From assembly GCA_022704435.1 (NCBI GenBank), contig JAKJGK010000013.1, positions 1 to 32,139 of the forward strand: 32,139 nucleotides of DNA. The letters run 5' to 3'. Below the pieces are notes generated by a model that saw only the letters and a program-made list of their open reading frames with translations, ran no database searches and was not told the origin of the DNA. A program made the translations under genes and the position numbers. Origin of the DNA: Synergistota bacterium (GTDB lineage Bacteria; Synergistota; Synergistia; Synergistales; Aminobacteriaceae). Shown in pieces: positions 14,173 through 22,381 of the stretch. Positions within the stretch are counted from its first letter, which is position 1. Every line of letters begins with the position of its first letter.

Positions 14173-15669
14173 ATGGGTGGAAAGATGAAATCCTCGGGCC
14201 TGTTTATTGCCGTGACGAGCATTGTTCTTGTTTGTGCTGTCTACAATGTGCTCGGCCCGGAGGGCTCGCGGATGAGTTCGTTGATACCCGCCCCTTCGGA
14301 GGATGCGCCCTTCCTCTACTTGGAGTACTCCGCCGCTTCGGCGGTATTGCCGGTAGTCGGTGCCGCGGCTGATGTCCTCGCGGAGAGAGACGTGCCGACC
14401 GACTGGTTTTCCCTGCTGACCCCGATTCTTGGCGAAGCCGGGGAGACCGCCGCGTTGCTGACTTACTCGAAATACGGCGTTCACCTGTATCTAGCGGCGA
14501 GGCTAACCCGCACAAGCGTCGGTTCCTCGTCGGCGATCGGTCTTCAAGAGCTTGCGGACAGCCGCCGTGGCGACTCCTCCGTCCTGGTGCGCACCGAGGA
14601 CGACGGAGTGTTTGTTTTGACCACGGAAAACGGAGAAGAGGGGCTCTACCTCCGCGCCGAGCGAGGAGTCGCAATGGTCTCGTCCACGAGCGACGGGTTG
14701 AGTAGGATGGCGCTGGCTCTCAAGAATAAGCTGGAGCCAGTGGACCCACCTCCCTCGCGAGGACGGACGTGGCCGGGGCGGATGCTCCTCTCCGATGGCG
14801 GACTTGTCTCCGGCCTGACCTCCATCGAGGGCTTGCCAGTCGAAAAGGAAAGAGTCACTGTGTCCGCGGCGTGGAGGGAGAGGGCCGGCGGGGGCGAGAT
14901 GAGGTGGACTATCGAAGGACTTCCGGAGGTATTCCGCGGTCAGTTCGATGGCCTGCTTGACGAAGATCGCGGCGCCAACTACGAGTTCCCGGAGCCACTT
15001 GTGGCAGCGGCGGGTTTCATTCTCCCGGAGACACTGTTCAAAATCTGGAAGACAGCGAATGCGGCGTTGTTCCTGCAGGAGCACCTGGGCGACTCGTTCA
15101 ACTTTTTGGAGGGGCTGCTTCCGGGCCGATGCGTACTCTCGCTCTGCGGCACCGGCAAGTTCCTGCTGTTTACAATCCCCGGAATTCTGCTGGAGCTTCC
15201 GGGCAGAGGAGTCAAGGGCATGGAGTTCGCCGACCTGTTTTGGACAGGGTACCGTTGTTCGCAGGTGCCGACGGTGGAAAATGCCCCTGACTATCCAAGC
15301 GGCGGTGTCTCGTCGATACCCTTTTCTATACTGGCCGCGGCAAATCCCCGGGTGTTGAAGCTCGGAATGATCGAGGGCGACGCGATAAGGCCAGGGCGCA
15401 CCCGCCCCCTGGCCGACTACGCCAGCGAGTTGGAGGATGTCCGAGGCGCTTTTTTTTGGGCTTACCTCGACGTTGAGCAGGTGCTGTCCGCGATGCGGGG
15501 ACTCGAGAGGACAATCAAAGAAGCGGGCAAGGTCGTGCCTAGCTTAGAATCGAGCGTGATCGCGAGAGTCTCGCGGCTCCTAGGGAGCCTTGGCGCGCTG
15601 ACACTGGTAATGCCGACGCCGGCCGGCGGCAGGCTTGAGTGGGTGTACGCAAAGCCCGCGAGGCACTGA
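14173..15669 (+). CDS. membrane-anchored protein of unknown function
   Basis: 498 residues starting at ATG 14173, five bases after GGGAGGTG. A single N-terminal hydrophobic segment (LFIAVTSIVLVCAVYNVL) suggests a membrane anchor or signal peptide, leaving a large domain outside the cytoplasm. The opening of the mature part, LIPAPSEDAPFLYLEYS, is reminiscent of DUF3352-type envelope proteins, but this is a weak similarity. The rest alternates hydrophobic strands and short helices without Cys pairs or catalytic motifs. It follows the beta-CASP gene by 29 bp, probably in the same transcript as the two-component pair. A hairpin 45 bases after its stop may end this transcript. Confidence 0.75.
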   Translation: MGGKMKSSGLFIAVTSIVLVCAVYNVLGPEGSRMSSLIPAPSEDAPFLYLEYSAASAVLPVVGAAADVLAERDVPTDWFSLLTPILGEAGETAALLTYSKYGVHLYLAARLTRTSVGSSSAIGLQELADSRRGDSSVLVRTEDDGVFVLTTENGEEGLYLRAERGVAMVSSTSDGLSRMALALKNKLEPVDPPPSRGRTWPGRMLLSDGGLVSGLTSIEGLPVEKERVTVSAAWRERAGGGEMRWTIEGLPEVFRGQFDGLLDEDRGANYEFPEPLVAAAGFILPETLFKIWKTANAALFLQEHLGDSFNFLEGLLPGRCVLSLCGTGKFLLFTIPGILLELPGRGVKGMEFADLFWTGYRCSQVPTVENAPDYPSGGVSSIPFSILAAANPRVLKLGMIEGDAIRPGRTRPLADYASELEDVRGAFFWAYLDVEQVLSAMRGLERTIKEAGKVVPSLESSVIARVSRLLGSLGALTLVMPTPAGGRLEWVYAKPARH

Positions 15670-15713
15670 TCAACCGCAGGCTTTCACGATGAATGTCGGA
15701 ATGTTGATTTTGC

Positions 15714-15735
15714 CAGGCCTTCGGGCCTGTATTAT
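15714..15735 (+). terminator. UUCG-loop hairpin, possible terminator before tyrS
   Basis: CAGGCC (15714-15719), loop TTCG, GGCCTG (15724-15729) make a perfect 6-bp stem with a very stable UUCG tetraloop, followed by TATTAT. It could end the upstream operon or sit in the tyrS leader. The U-tract is weak and the hairpin lies only about 12 bases before the tyrS Shine-Dalgarno sequence. Confidence 0.4.
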
Positions 15736-15753
15736 CTGGCAGGAGGGGAAGGA

Positions 15754-17034
15754 ATGTTTGAGGACGCGCTATTAGTCCTGAAAGAACGAGGGCACGTGGA
15801 GTGGTGCAGCAACGAGGAGGAGCTGAGCGCCCTCTTCAAAAGTGAGATGGTGACCGCCTACGTGGGCTTCGATCCGACTGCGGACAGCCTACACGTGGGG
15901 CACCTGATACCAATAATGGCCCTGGCTTGGATACAGAGGTGCGGCCACCGTCCGATACCTCTGGCCGGGGGGGGGACCGGGCTGATCGGAGACCCGTCGG
16001 GGAAGAGCAAGGAGAGGGTCCTGCTCACAGTGGAGAAGACCAAGGAGAACATGGAGGCCGTGAAGAAGCAGCTGGCCCACTTCCTTGACTTTAATTGCGG
16101 GCCGTCGTCCGCCCTCATGATCAACAACTATGACTGGCTGGGAAAGCTGACGTTTTTGGAGGTCCTCAGGGAGGTAGGGAAGTTCTTCTCGGTCAACGCC
16201 ATGGTGTCCAGGGAGTACGTCAAAAGCCGCCTGGAGGATCCCGAGAAGAGCATCTCGTACACCGAATTCTCCTACGTGCTGCTGCAGGCCTACGACTTCC
16301 TGCACCTGTTCCAGCAGCACGGATGCCGTCTGCAGATGGGGGGGAACGACCAGCAGGGCAACATCATCTTCGGCGTCGACCTGATCAGGAAGAAGGCTGG
16401 CGGGACTGCCTTCGGGGCGACGCAGCCGCTGCTTCTTACCTCCTCCGGGAATAAGTTCGGCAAGACCGAGGAGGGCGCCGTCTGGCTCGACCCGGCCCGC
16501 ACGTCCCCCTACAAGTTCTACCAGTTCTGGATGAACGCCGAGGACCAGGCGGTGGAGAAGCTGCTGAAGCTTTTCACCTTCCTTTCCCTGGAAGAGATTG
16601 AGGAGATAATGGAATCGCAAAGAAAGTCCCCCGAACTCAGGAAGGCTCAGAAGAGGCTGGCGTTAGAGGTCACAACGATAGTCCACGGAGAGGAGAGCGC
16701 CAGGACCGCCGAGAGGGTGAGCCGCATTCTCTTCGGCGACTCCTTCGAGCCCAGGGATCTTTCACTTGATATACTTGAGATGTTGGCTGCGGAGACCCCC
16801 GGCGGGACGGCACCGAGGTCGTTCCCCGCCTCGTTGGCGGATCTGCTGGTATCCACCGGGGCGTGCCCGTCCAAGAGCGAGGTCCGTCGGTTGATAAGGG
16901 GCGGCGGGCTGTACGTGAACGGAGTGAAAATTCCGGACGAGGACGCGTCCGTCTCCGAGGACGCCCTTTTGGGCGGAAAATTCCTGTTCGTCCGACTTGG
17001 AAAAAAACGAGTGTTCATGATCCAGTTCGAATAG
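15754..17034 (+). CDS. tyrS: tyrosyl-tRNA synthetase
   Basis: 426 residues, normal length. A class I synthetase charging tRNA-Tyr. The Rossmann catalytic domain has YVGFDPTADSLHVGH with the HIGH-like motif H47-V-G-H50, GGGTGLIGDPSGK, the tyrosine/tRNA-binding region QMGGNDQQGNI (~194-203) and the KMSKS-like K234FGKT238. The C-terminal S4 RNA-binding domain occupies about 355-420 (SKSEVRRLIRGGGLYVNGVKI). GGCAGGAGGGGAAGG precedes the ATG. The leader is short (84 bases after the upstream gene) and has no T-box features. Codons 72-74 form a run of nine G residues within a conserved Gly motif. Confidence 0.98.
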   Translation: MFEDALLVLKERGHVEWCSNEEELSALFKSEMVTAYVGFDPTADSLHVGHLIPIMALAWIQRCGHRPIPLAGGGTGLIGDPSGKSKERVLLTVEKTKENMEAVKKQLAHFLDFNCGPSSALMINNYDWLGKLTFLEVLREVGKFFSVNAMVSREYVKSRLEDPEKSISYTEFSYVLLQAYDFLHLFQQHGCRLQMGGNDQQGNIIFGVDLIRKKAGGTAFGATQPLLLTSSGNKFGKTEEGAVWLDPARTSPYKFYQFWMNAEDQAVEKLLKLFTFLSLEEIEEIMESQRKSPELRKAQKRLALEVTTIVHGEESARTAERVSRILFGDSFEPRDLSLDILEMLAAETPGGTAPRSFPASLADLLVSTGACPSKSEVRRLIRGGGLYVNGVKIPDEDASVSEDALLGGKFLFVRLGKKRVFMIQFE

Positions 17035-17041
17035 AGAAGAG

Positions 17042-17929
17042 ATGGTGGCGCAGATGAAACAGACGGACTGTTACTGGTACCTGAGCGAGTCGCTCCGCCC
17101 GTGGGAGGCGGCTGTCGCAGGAGCGGTAGCCCGTGCCGCGATTCGTGACGGGGCCGTGATTCGCTCCTATTCCGGAGGAGGTACGGAATCCTTGGGGATA
17201 CCGGGCTTGCTGTCATGGAGGTCGCTGAACGCAATGGAACGCCTGTTCATCGTCGCCGCCAGGGGGAAGCTGTGGCATCTTTGGGGACAACCCCCATCCT
17301 GGTGGATGTTTGTCCGTGCGCGTTCAAGGACCGTCCATACCCGTTTCGACGAAGGCTCCAAATGGGAAGGGCATCCGACCACACTGTCCTCCGCCGCCCC
17401 CCGCGGCTACACCTATATACCTCCCGCGTTCGAGATGAAGATGAGCTGGGGGACGGAGGAGGGCAAGGATATATTCGACGAGTCCCGTCCCGCCCTCTTC
17501 CTCCTCACCGGAAGTGCGGACGACGGCCGCCTGTATGCCCAGGCAGCCGCCTCCCTTTCGAGCATGCTCATCGACTTCGATCGCGAGGAGGAGGAAATGA
17601 AGCTGTTCGCATCGGGAAATTGCGTCCTTCTGCTCCCTCGACCGACCGACTCGCTGGCTCTGCTGGCGGCGTTCGCCTCCCTGAGGGGAATACCGACCGT
17701 GGCGGCCCGCACCGCAGCCCTTGATGAATTAATCGGGAAGGATGGCTATGTTCCGTTGCTCTCCGAATCAGCCGAGGATGTAAAGAAAGCCTTCACGACG
17801 GTTCTGGGCGAGGGAGGAAGAGGCGCCTCCGCATTTGCGCGGCGCAATGTCACCGAGGCGTATCCGCCCGACAGGAGCGCGAGAAAACTAAGAGAGCTGT
17901 ACCGGGCCGTGTCCGAGGACGACAGTTGA
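17042..17929 (+). CDS. glycosyltransferase-like protein (divergent GT-B / GT4 type)
   Basis: 295 residues. I do not recognise a named family. The second half has the layout of a GT4 C-terminal domain: ALFLLTGSADDGRLYAQAAASL, then LLLPRPTDSLALLAAFASLRGIPTVAARTAALDELIG, VPLLSESAEDVKKAFTTVL and a helical end KLRELYRAVSE. This matches the nucleotide-sugar-binding side of GT-B enzymes, where the E-x7-E motif is common; here Asp and Ala replace those positions, so activity is uncertain. The first half is short for a full GT-B domain. ATG at 17042 or at 17054 could be used. It overlaps the next gene, an LpxL-type acyltransferase, by 4 bp, pointing to lipopolysaccharide or glycolipid synthesis. Confidence 0.65.
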   Translation: MVAQMKQTDCYWYLSESLRPWEAAVAGAVARAAIRDGAVIRSYSGGGTESLGIPGLLSWRSLNAMERLFIVAARGKLWHLWGQPPSWWMFVRARSRTVHTRFDEGSKWEGHPTTLSSAAPRGYTYIPPAFEMKMSWGTEEGKDIFDESRPALFLLTGSADDGRLYAQAAASLSSMLIDFDREEEEMKLFASGNCVLLLPRPTDSLALLAAFASLRGIPTVAARTAALDELIGKDGYVPLLSESAEDVKKAFTTVLGEGGRGASAFARRNVTEAYPPDRSARKLRELYRAVSEDDS

Positions 17930-18777
17930 GAGGAAAGGCCAGGGCGATCAACCTGCTGGCCCGGTTCAGCAGGCGCGGATGGCGTGCGAGCCTGTTGGCC
18001 GGAGTTCTGTCGGGAGGGCTGAAGTGCGTGCGTCCGAGGGGTCGAGTGGCAGTGGAAAACTTGCGGCTGGCGTACCCGGAGGCCATGGAGAGATGGATTC
18101 GCGCGACAGTGAACGGGGTTTACGAGCACATCGCCTGGATGACCGCCGAGTATCTTGCCCTCGTCAGGAACCCCTCCCAAGCCTTGGATTGGATAGTGAC
18201 CGTGGAGGGAAAGGAGATACTGGACCGGATAAAATCGACTGGCAGCGGCGCGATCATCCTCACCGGGCATATAGGGAACTGGGAACTCCTCGCGGCATGG
18301 CTCGCGCAGTCGGGCTACCCGCTTTCTGCGGTCGTGCGCAATCCCGACGACGAGGACCTGTCGGAGCTTATCTCGGTTTATCGCTCCAGTCTCGGTGTTG
18401 GAGTTTTCGAGAAGAAGTTCGTCATGAAGGATGCGGTCCGCTTCGCGCGCAACGGCGGTTTTCTTGGACTGCTGCCCGACCAGGCCTGGAACATCACGGG
18501 CGTCAGTTCGCAGTTTTTCGGCCGTACCTGCTATACTGCCCGCGGCCCCGCCGCAATAGCGAGGCTTAGCGGAGCGCCAGTGGTGCCGGTCGTGTCCTAC
18601 AGAATCGCCCCTTTCAAGCACGAAGTCCGGATCTGCGAGCCCCTCCCCATGGTAAAGACGCAGGACAGCGAGGAATCCCTCAGGGAGAACACCGCGACGA
18701 TGAACCGAGCCCTGGAGAAGATGATACTGGCGCGACCCGAACAGTGGCTCTGGTTGCACCGCAGGTGGAGGTACTGA
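17926..18777 (+). CDS. LpxL/HtrB-family lipid A acyltransferase
   Basis: 283 residues. Family members add a secondary acyl chain to lipid A at the inner membrane. The catalytic HX4E motif is H115IGNWE120; other landmarks are LLPDQAWN, ARGPAAIARLSGAPVVPV and the C-terminal signature PEQWLWLHRRW. The N-terminal membrane helix is weak compared with E. coli LpxL. The start is TTG at 17926, inside the TTGA overlap with the upstream glycosyltransferase-like gene. A GAGG-type ribosome binding site lies in the end of that gene. Together the two suggest envelope glycolipid synthesis, and the family supports an outer membrane in this organism. Confidence 0.9.
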   Translation: MRGKARAINLLARFSRRGWRASLLAGVLSGGLKCVRPRGRVAVENLRLAYPEAMERWIRATVNGVYEHIAWMTAEYLALVRNPSQALDWIVTVEGKEILDRIKSTGSGAIILTGHIGNWELLAAWLAQSGYPLSAVVRNPDDEDLSELISVYRSSLGVGVFEKKFVMKDAVRFARNGGFLGLLPDQAWNITGVSSQFFGRTCYTARGPAAIARLSGAPVVPVVSYRIAPFKHEVRICEPLPMVKTQDSEESLRENTATMNRALEKMILARPEQWLWLHRRWRY

Positions 18778-18850
18778 CCGCGCGCAGCGCTGTGTAGAAG
18801 CGCCCGAGCCTTCGTTGCGCTCGCCAAGCCCCGTAATGCGGGCCCCTCCC

Positions 18851-18879
18851 TTGATGCTTCAGAACAAACATGCTAATCT
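18851..18879 (+). promoter_or_regulatory. possible promoter upstream of the hypothetical gene at 18902
   Basis: TTGATG (18851-18856), a 17-bp spacer, then TAATCT (18874-18879) preceded by TG at the extended -10 position. The -10 is a poor match, so this is tentative. Confidence 0.35.
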
Positions 18880-18901
18880 AATGACAGAGGGGGGGATTCA
18901 C

Positions 18902-19819
18902 ATGATTTTCGAGCTTATGTCCAGGGGAGATCTGGCTAGGTTGCCTGATGACATGCTGTTGCCAGGATTGACCAATGTACCCGCCCCGAGGGTTATCCTC
19001 CTCCTTCCATATAACCGTTATATCCTCGGCACGGTCGACATGAGAGCCTATGAGCGCTGGGCTCTCGGAAAAATCGGGTCGGAGGATCTCCCCGAGGAGA
19101 TCTTCCTGTACGAAGAAAAGCCCAAGACGATCAACCTGGGGGAGGTCGGCAGCATCACGGTGTCGAGGGAATCCATCGACCTGCTGAAATCCTGCTTGCG
19201 GAGACAGATGCCCCCGCCGGGCGAGCACCAGCCGGCGATGCTCATACTCCGCGGTCTGCTCAAGGACGATTCCCGTATCGTCGATGACGCCATTGAGGAC
19301 GAAGGCCCGGCGCTCGAGCTCCTGGAGAAAGACGGGACGCTGCGCGCGGCCTACTGGGCGATGAGGTTCGCGCTCTCGAGGAACGACTACGATGCCGTCT
19401 CAAGGACGAAGACTTGGATCAGGACCGCGTCGGATGTCTTCGAGGGAGCCGCCCCATCCCCGCGAATATGGTTTTCTCTCACGGACCTGCCCGGCAGGAA
19501 GGATATCGAGGAGATCGAGGGTCTCGGCTACACCGTGGACGACCTTCAGAGGATGAACTCCCAGAGCTCGAGGCCGGTGGTCCTGTACAGCAAGTCGGGC
19601 TACCTGGTGCTGTCGGACTACGGCGGCGACTCCGCAGGATACAGAATTTGGCTGTATCTCCCGATTCCTCTATGGAACGAGATGCGCGAGAAGAGAAAGC
19701 TTTCAATAAGGGAGCTCGTCATGGCGACCTGGGGATACCTCGACGGGATGGCGGCGGACGCCGAGCGTTCATCCTTCGGGCAGAGGACCCTGGCGCCCGA
19801 GAAAAACGCCCTTGGATAG
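18902..19819 (+). CDS. conserved-looking hypothetical cytoplasmic protein
   Basis: 305 residues from ATG 18902, six bases after a GAGGGGGGG Shine-Dalgarno run; the frame is open upstream to 18815 but without a ribosome binding site. No signal peptide, membrane helix, metal site or nucleotide-binding loop is visible. The N-terminal ~100 residues look like a beta-rich domain (RVILLLPYNRYILGTVDM). The middle (~110-215) is helical and could be repeat-like (LLKDDSRIVDDAIEDEGPALELLEKDGTLRAAYWAMRFALSRNDYDAVSRT). The end contains RPVVLYSKSGYLVLSDYGG. I do not recognise the family. It ends 13 bases before a long convergent hairpin and has its own possible promoter. Confidence 0.8.
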   Translation: MIFELMSRGDLARLPDDMLLPGLTNVPAPRVILLLPYNRYILGTVDMRAYERWALGKIGSEDLPEEIFLYEEKPKTINLGEVGSITVSRESIDLLKSCLRRQMPPPGEHQPAMLILRGLLKDDSRIVDDAIEDEGPALELLEKDGTLRAAYWAMRFALSRNDYDAVSRTKTWIRTASDVFEGAAPSPRIWFSLTDLPGRKDIEEIEGLGYTVDDLQRMNSQSSRPVVLYSKSGYLVLSDYGGDSAGYRIWLYLPIPLWNEMREKRKLSIRELVMATWGYLDGMAADAERSSFGQRTLAPEKNALG

Positions 19820-19832
19820 TGCGATGGCATAC

Positions 19833-19880
19833 AGAAGCCGGGCGGTCAGGCTTTTTTTGCAATCTGACCGCCCGGCTTCT
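19833..19880. terminator. bidirectional hairpin terminator between convergent genes
   Basis: AGAAGCCGGGCGGTCAG (19833-19849) and its exact complement (19864-19880) form a perfect 17-bp stem with a 14-base loop. The loop contains a run of seven T on the plus strand (19852-19858). It lies between the stop at 19819 and the convergent ABC permease stop at 19902, so it probably ends both transcripts. Only a short T-rich stretch (TTCTTTG) follows on the plus strand. Confidence 0.8.
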
Positions 19881-19901
19881 TTGCGTCGCGCCCGTCTGCG
19901 G

Positions 19902-20555
19902 TCACGCCACCGTCCACTTCTTCTCGACGTATTGGAGGGCCAGGCTTGTGATGCTGGTCATGACAAGGTAGATGAGGCCGACTATGATGAAGGTCTCGAA
20001 GGAGGCGTAGGTAACGCTCCTGACCTGCTGGCCGACCATCGTCAGCTCGGTTATCGCGAGCGTGGACAACAGCGACGACTCCTTGATCAGGGTCACAAAC
20101 TCGTTGCCTATGGCCGGGAGCATGTTGCGTATCGCCTGGGGCAGGATGATAAAGCGCATAGTATGCATGTAGGAGAGGCCCAGCACCTTTGAGGCCTCCC
20201 ACTGCCCCTTCGGGACCGCCTCGATTCCGCCCCGCACTATCTCTCCGACGTAGCCTGATGAGTTGATGGTAAGGCCGATTACGCCTGCCGTGAAGGCCGG
20301 AAGGTTCAGCCCGAGCGACGGCAGGCCGAAGTAAATCAAGAAGAGCTGGATCAGAAGCGGCGTCCCGCGTATAACGTAGATGTAAGCGGCGGCTATCGAG
20401 CGCAGCGGTCCGAACGGCGCCACCCTGACCGCTCCGACAAATATGCCCAGGACCAACCCGCAGAACAGGGCGAACAACGAGGCCTGGATGGTTATCGACG
20501 CGCCCTTGAACAGCATGTGCAGGTACGGATAGATTGCCGAGAAATCAAGAGCCAT
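19902..20555 (-). CDS. polar amino-acid ABC transporter permease (HisM/GlnP type)
   Basis: 217 residues from ATG 20555, preceded by AAAGGAG. It forms the membrane channel of an amino-acid importer. About five membrane segments are visible. The N-terminal part has [23 protein letters not shown] and [20 protein letters not shown], typical of the His/Glu/Gln permease family. The EAA loop that docks with the ATPase is [28 protein letters not shown]. Its start lies 11 bp inside the end of the ATPase gene, so the pair is co-translated. The substrate cannot be fixed from sequence, and no binding-protein gene is adjacent. Confidence 0.95.
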   Translation of the reverse strand: MALDFSAIYPYLHMLFKGASITIQASLFALFCGLVLGIFVGAVRVAPFGPLRSIAAAYIYVIRGTPLLIQLFLIYFGLPSLGLNLPAFTAGVIGLTINSSGYVGEIVRGGIEAVPKGQWEASKVLGLSYMHTMRFIILPQAIRNMLPAIGNEFVTLIKESSLLSTLAITELTMVGQQVRSVTYASFETFIIVGLIYLVMTSITSLALQYVEKKWTVA

Positions 20556-21372
20556 GAGAGAATCTCCTTTCGTCTGCGGCGGCCTCGACCAGCTCCCTTC
20601 CCACGTGGGCGAGCATCCTCTGCAGGAACAGTTGCGTGCGGGGCAGCTTCGGAGCGGTGAAGATATCCTCGGGCGGCCCCTGTTCCAGGATCCTCCCGGC
20701 ATCCATGAAGAGCACCCGGTCGGAGACCTCCTTCGCGAACAGCATCTCGTGCGTGATTATCATCATCGTCATTCCCGAGCGGGCCAGATCCGCTATCACA
20801 TCCAGAACCTCCCCTACCAGCTCCGGGTCGAGCGCACTGGTGGGCTCGTCGAACAGCAGTATCCTCGGGTTCATCGCGAGCGCCCTGGCGATCGCGACCC
20901 TCTGGCACTGGCCTCCCGACAGCTCGCTTGGGCGCGCGTCTCTCTTGTCAGCCAGCCCCACCCGCCTGAGGAGCGCCATTCCTCTCTCCTCCGCCTCGGG
21001 CGCCGGGACTCCTAGTATGTTCACCGGGCTGAGGATGATATTCTCAATTACGGACAGGTGCGGGAAGAGATTGAACTGCTGAAAGATCATCCCCACAAGA
21101 CGGGCGATGTCGCGGTTTGAATGCCTGCCGCCGTCGATCCTGTCCCCCATCAGCAGGACCTCTCCCCTGTCGATCGCCTCGAGACGGCAGATGCAGCGCG
21201 CCAGGGTGCTCTTGCCGGAACCGCTTGGACCGATTACCGATATGACCTCCCCCTCTCTTATTGAAAGCGAGATGTCCTCCAAGACGGTAAGACTGCCGAA
21301 GGATTTTCGGAGCCCGCGCACTTCGAGCGCCGGCGCCGACGTGGAAGGTTTGTCGTTGAGGCTGTTTTGCAA
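20545..21372 (-). CDS. polar amino-acid ABC transporter ATP-binding protein (GlnQ type)
   Basis: 275 residues. Walker A G48PSGSGKST56, Q-loop Q98 in [16 protein letters not shown], signature LSGGQ 151-155, Walker [13 protein letters not shown] from 171 and switch H208 are all intact. FNLFPHLTV-like sequence is typical of GlnQ/HisP ATPases. The start is TTG at 21372, six bases after AGGAGGTGAG, with the poly-T spacing GCTTTT between. Extra residues at both ends (about 14 N-terminal, 20 C-terminal) exceed the usual ~245-residue length. It energises import together with the permease encoded next. Confidence 0.95.
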   Translation of the reverse strand: MQNSLNDKPSTSAPALEVRGLRKSFGSLTVLEDISLSIREGEVISVIGPSGSGKSTLARCICRLEAIDRGEVLLMGDRIDGGRHSNRDIARLVGMIFQQFNLFPHLSVIENIILSPVNILGVPAPEAEERGMALLRRVGLADKRDARPSELSGGQCQRVAIARALAMNPRILLFDEPTSALDPELVGEVLDVIADLARSGMTMMIITHEMLFAKEVSDRVLFMDAGRILEQGPPEDIFTAPKLPRTQLFLQRMLAHVGRELVEAAADERRFSHGS

Positions 21373-21404
21373 AAAAGCTCACCTCCTGGATTGTCTACGG
21401 CTTC

Positions 21405-21410
21405 ATTATA
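21405..21410 (-). promoter_or_regulatory. -10 box of the ABC transporter operon
   Basis: TATAAT on the minus strand (21410-21405) sits 33 bases upstream of the TTG start. A -35 is not clear. Transcription would begin near 21398. Confidence 0.45.
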
Positions 21411-21437
21411 CATCACGGATTGCCTCGGGGATGATAA

Positions 21438-21461
21438 ACTGTCCTCGATGAGAAGGACAGT
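21438..21461. promoter_or_regulatory. 8-bp inverted repeat in the divergent ABC/MBL region
   Basis: ACTGTCCT (21438-21445) and AGGACAGT (21454-21461) are perfect complements around 8 bases. They overlap a possible extended -10 (TGATAAACT, 21432-21440) of the plus-strand MBL gene. The site could be an operator or a leader hairpin. Confidence 0.4.
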
Positions 21462-21481
21462 CTGGAAGGAGGTGTGAAGGT

Positions 21482-22366
21482 ATGGAAATACAACATCTGG
21501 CCGGAGCGACCTCTTTTTTCCCAGGGAAAGTAAATGTGGGATGCTTTGAAAGAGAGGGCGAAGTGTGGTTCGTGGACAGCGGACTGGACGATGAGGCGGG
21601 CCGCAGGCTCGCCCGTTGGGTTGAATCCGAGGGTAAAAAGCTCCGGTGCGTGGTCACCACGCACTCCAATGCCGATCACTGCGGGGGCAACGCATTCCTG
21701 AGGAGGCGCACCGGGTGTTCGGCCGCCGCCACCCCGCTTGAGGCGTGCATAATCGAGAACACCTTCATGGAGCCGCTGCTCCTGTGGGGAGCGTTCCCGT
21801 TCGCCGAGATCACCAACAGGTTTTTGCAGGCCAAGCCGTCCCGGGTGGACGTACTGATAATTGCCCCCGGTGCCTTCGACGACAGCGGTCTGAAGGCCGT
21901 CCCCCTGCCGGGGCACTTCCTCGACATGGTGGGGATTCTGACCCCCGACGACGTGTTCTTCGTGGCGGACTCGGTCTTCTCCGAGGCGTTGCTCGAGAAG
22001 TACCGGATAATGTTCGTCATGGACGTGCAAGCAGAGCTCGAGACCCTCGACCTCCTGGAGAGGACCAGTGCGGCCTGGTTCGTGCCGAGCCACGCTGATG
22101 CGACCCGGGACATCGGCCCTCTGGCCGCCGCCAACAGGAGGACGCTGATGATGGTGAGCGAGGCCGTCCTCGACTGCTGCAGCGAGCCCGTCGCGAGGGA
22201 CGAGATAGTCAAGAGGCTCGGCCAACGATTCGGACTGTCCATGACGATAAGCGAGTTTCTGCTGAACAGCGCCGCGGTCGCCGCCCATCTTACATGGCTA
22301 AGGGGGCAGGCTCAAGTTGCGCCGGTGGTCGAGGACGGGCTCCTCCTCTGGAGGCGGACGCCCTGA
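21482..22366 (+). CDS. metallo-beta-lactamase fold hydrolase (variant HxNxDH site)
   Basis: 294 residues from ATG 21482 behind AAGGAGGTG. An MBL-fold metalloprotein of unknown substrate, with C-terminal ~90 residues forming a helical, winged-helix-like module (ARDEIVKRLGQRFGLSMTISEFLLNSAAVAAHL). The signature reads H61-S-N63-A-D65-H66, so the usual second His of HxHxDH is Asn. Later metal-site candidates are H in PLPGHFLDMVG, D in FVADSVFSE and H in VPSHAD. The loss of one zinc-site-1 ligand may mean a single metal ion or altered chemistry. It stands alone between divergent and convergent genes. Confidence 0.9.
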   Translation: MEIQHLAGATSFFPGKVNVGCFEREGEVWFVDSGLDDEAGRRLARWVESEGKKLRCVVTTHSNADHCGGNAFLRRRTGCSAAATPLEACIIENTFMEPLLLWGAFPFAEITNRFLQAKPSRVDVLIIAPGAFDDSGLKAVPLPGHFLDMVGILTPDDVFFVADSVFSEALLEKYRIMFVMDVQAELETLDLLERTSAAWFVPSHADATRDIGPLAAANRRTLMMVSEAVLDCCSEPVARDEIVKRLGQRFGLSMTISEFLLNSAAVAAHLTWLRGQAQVAPVVEDGLLLWRRTP

Positions 22367-22381
22367 CCCGTCGAGGAGTCG

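Noticed and set aside
15670-15753. T-box riboswitch ahead of tyrS
   Set aside because: The leader is only 84 bases and lacks the T-box sequence and stem I features.
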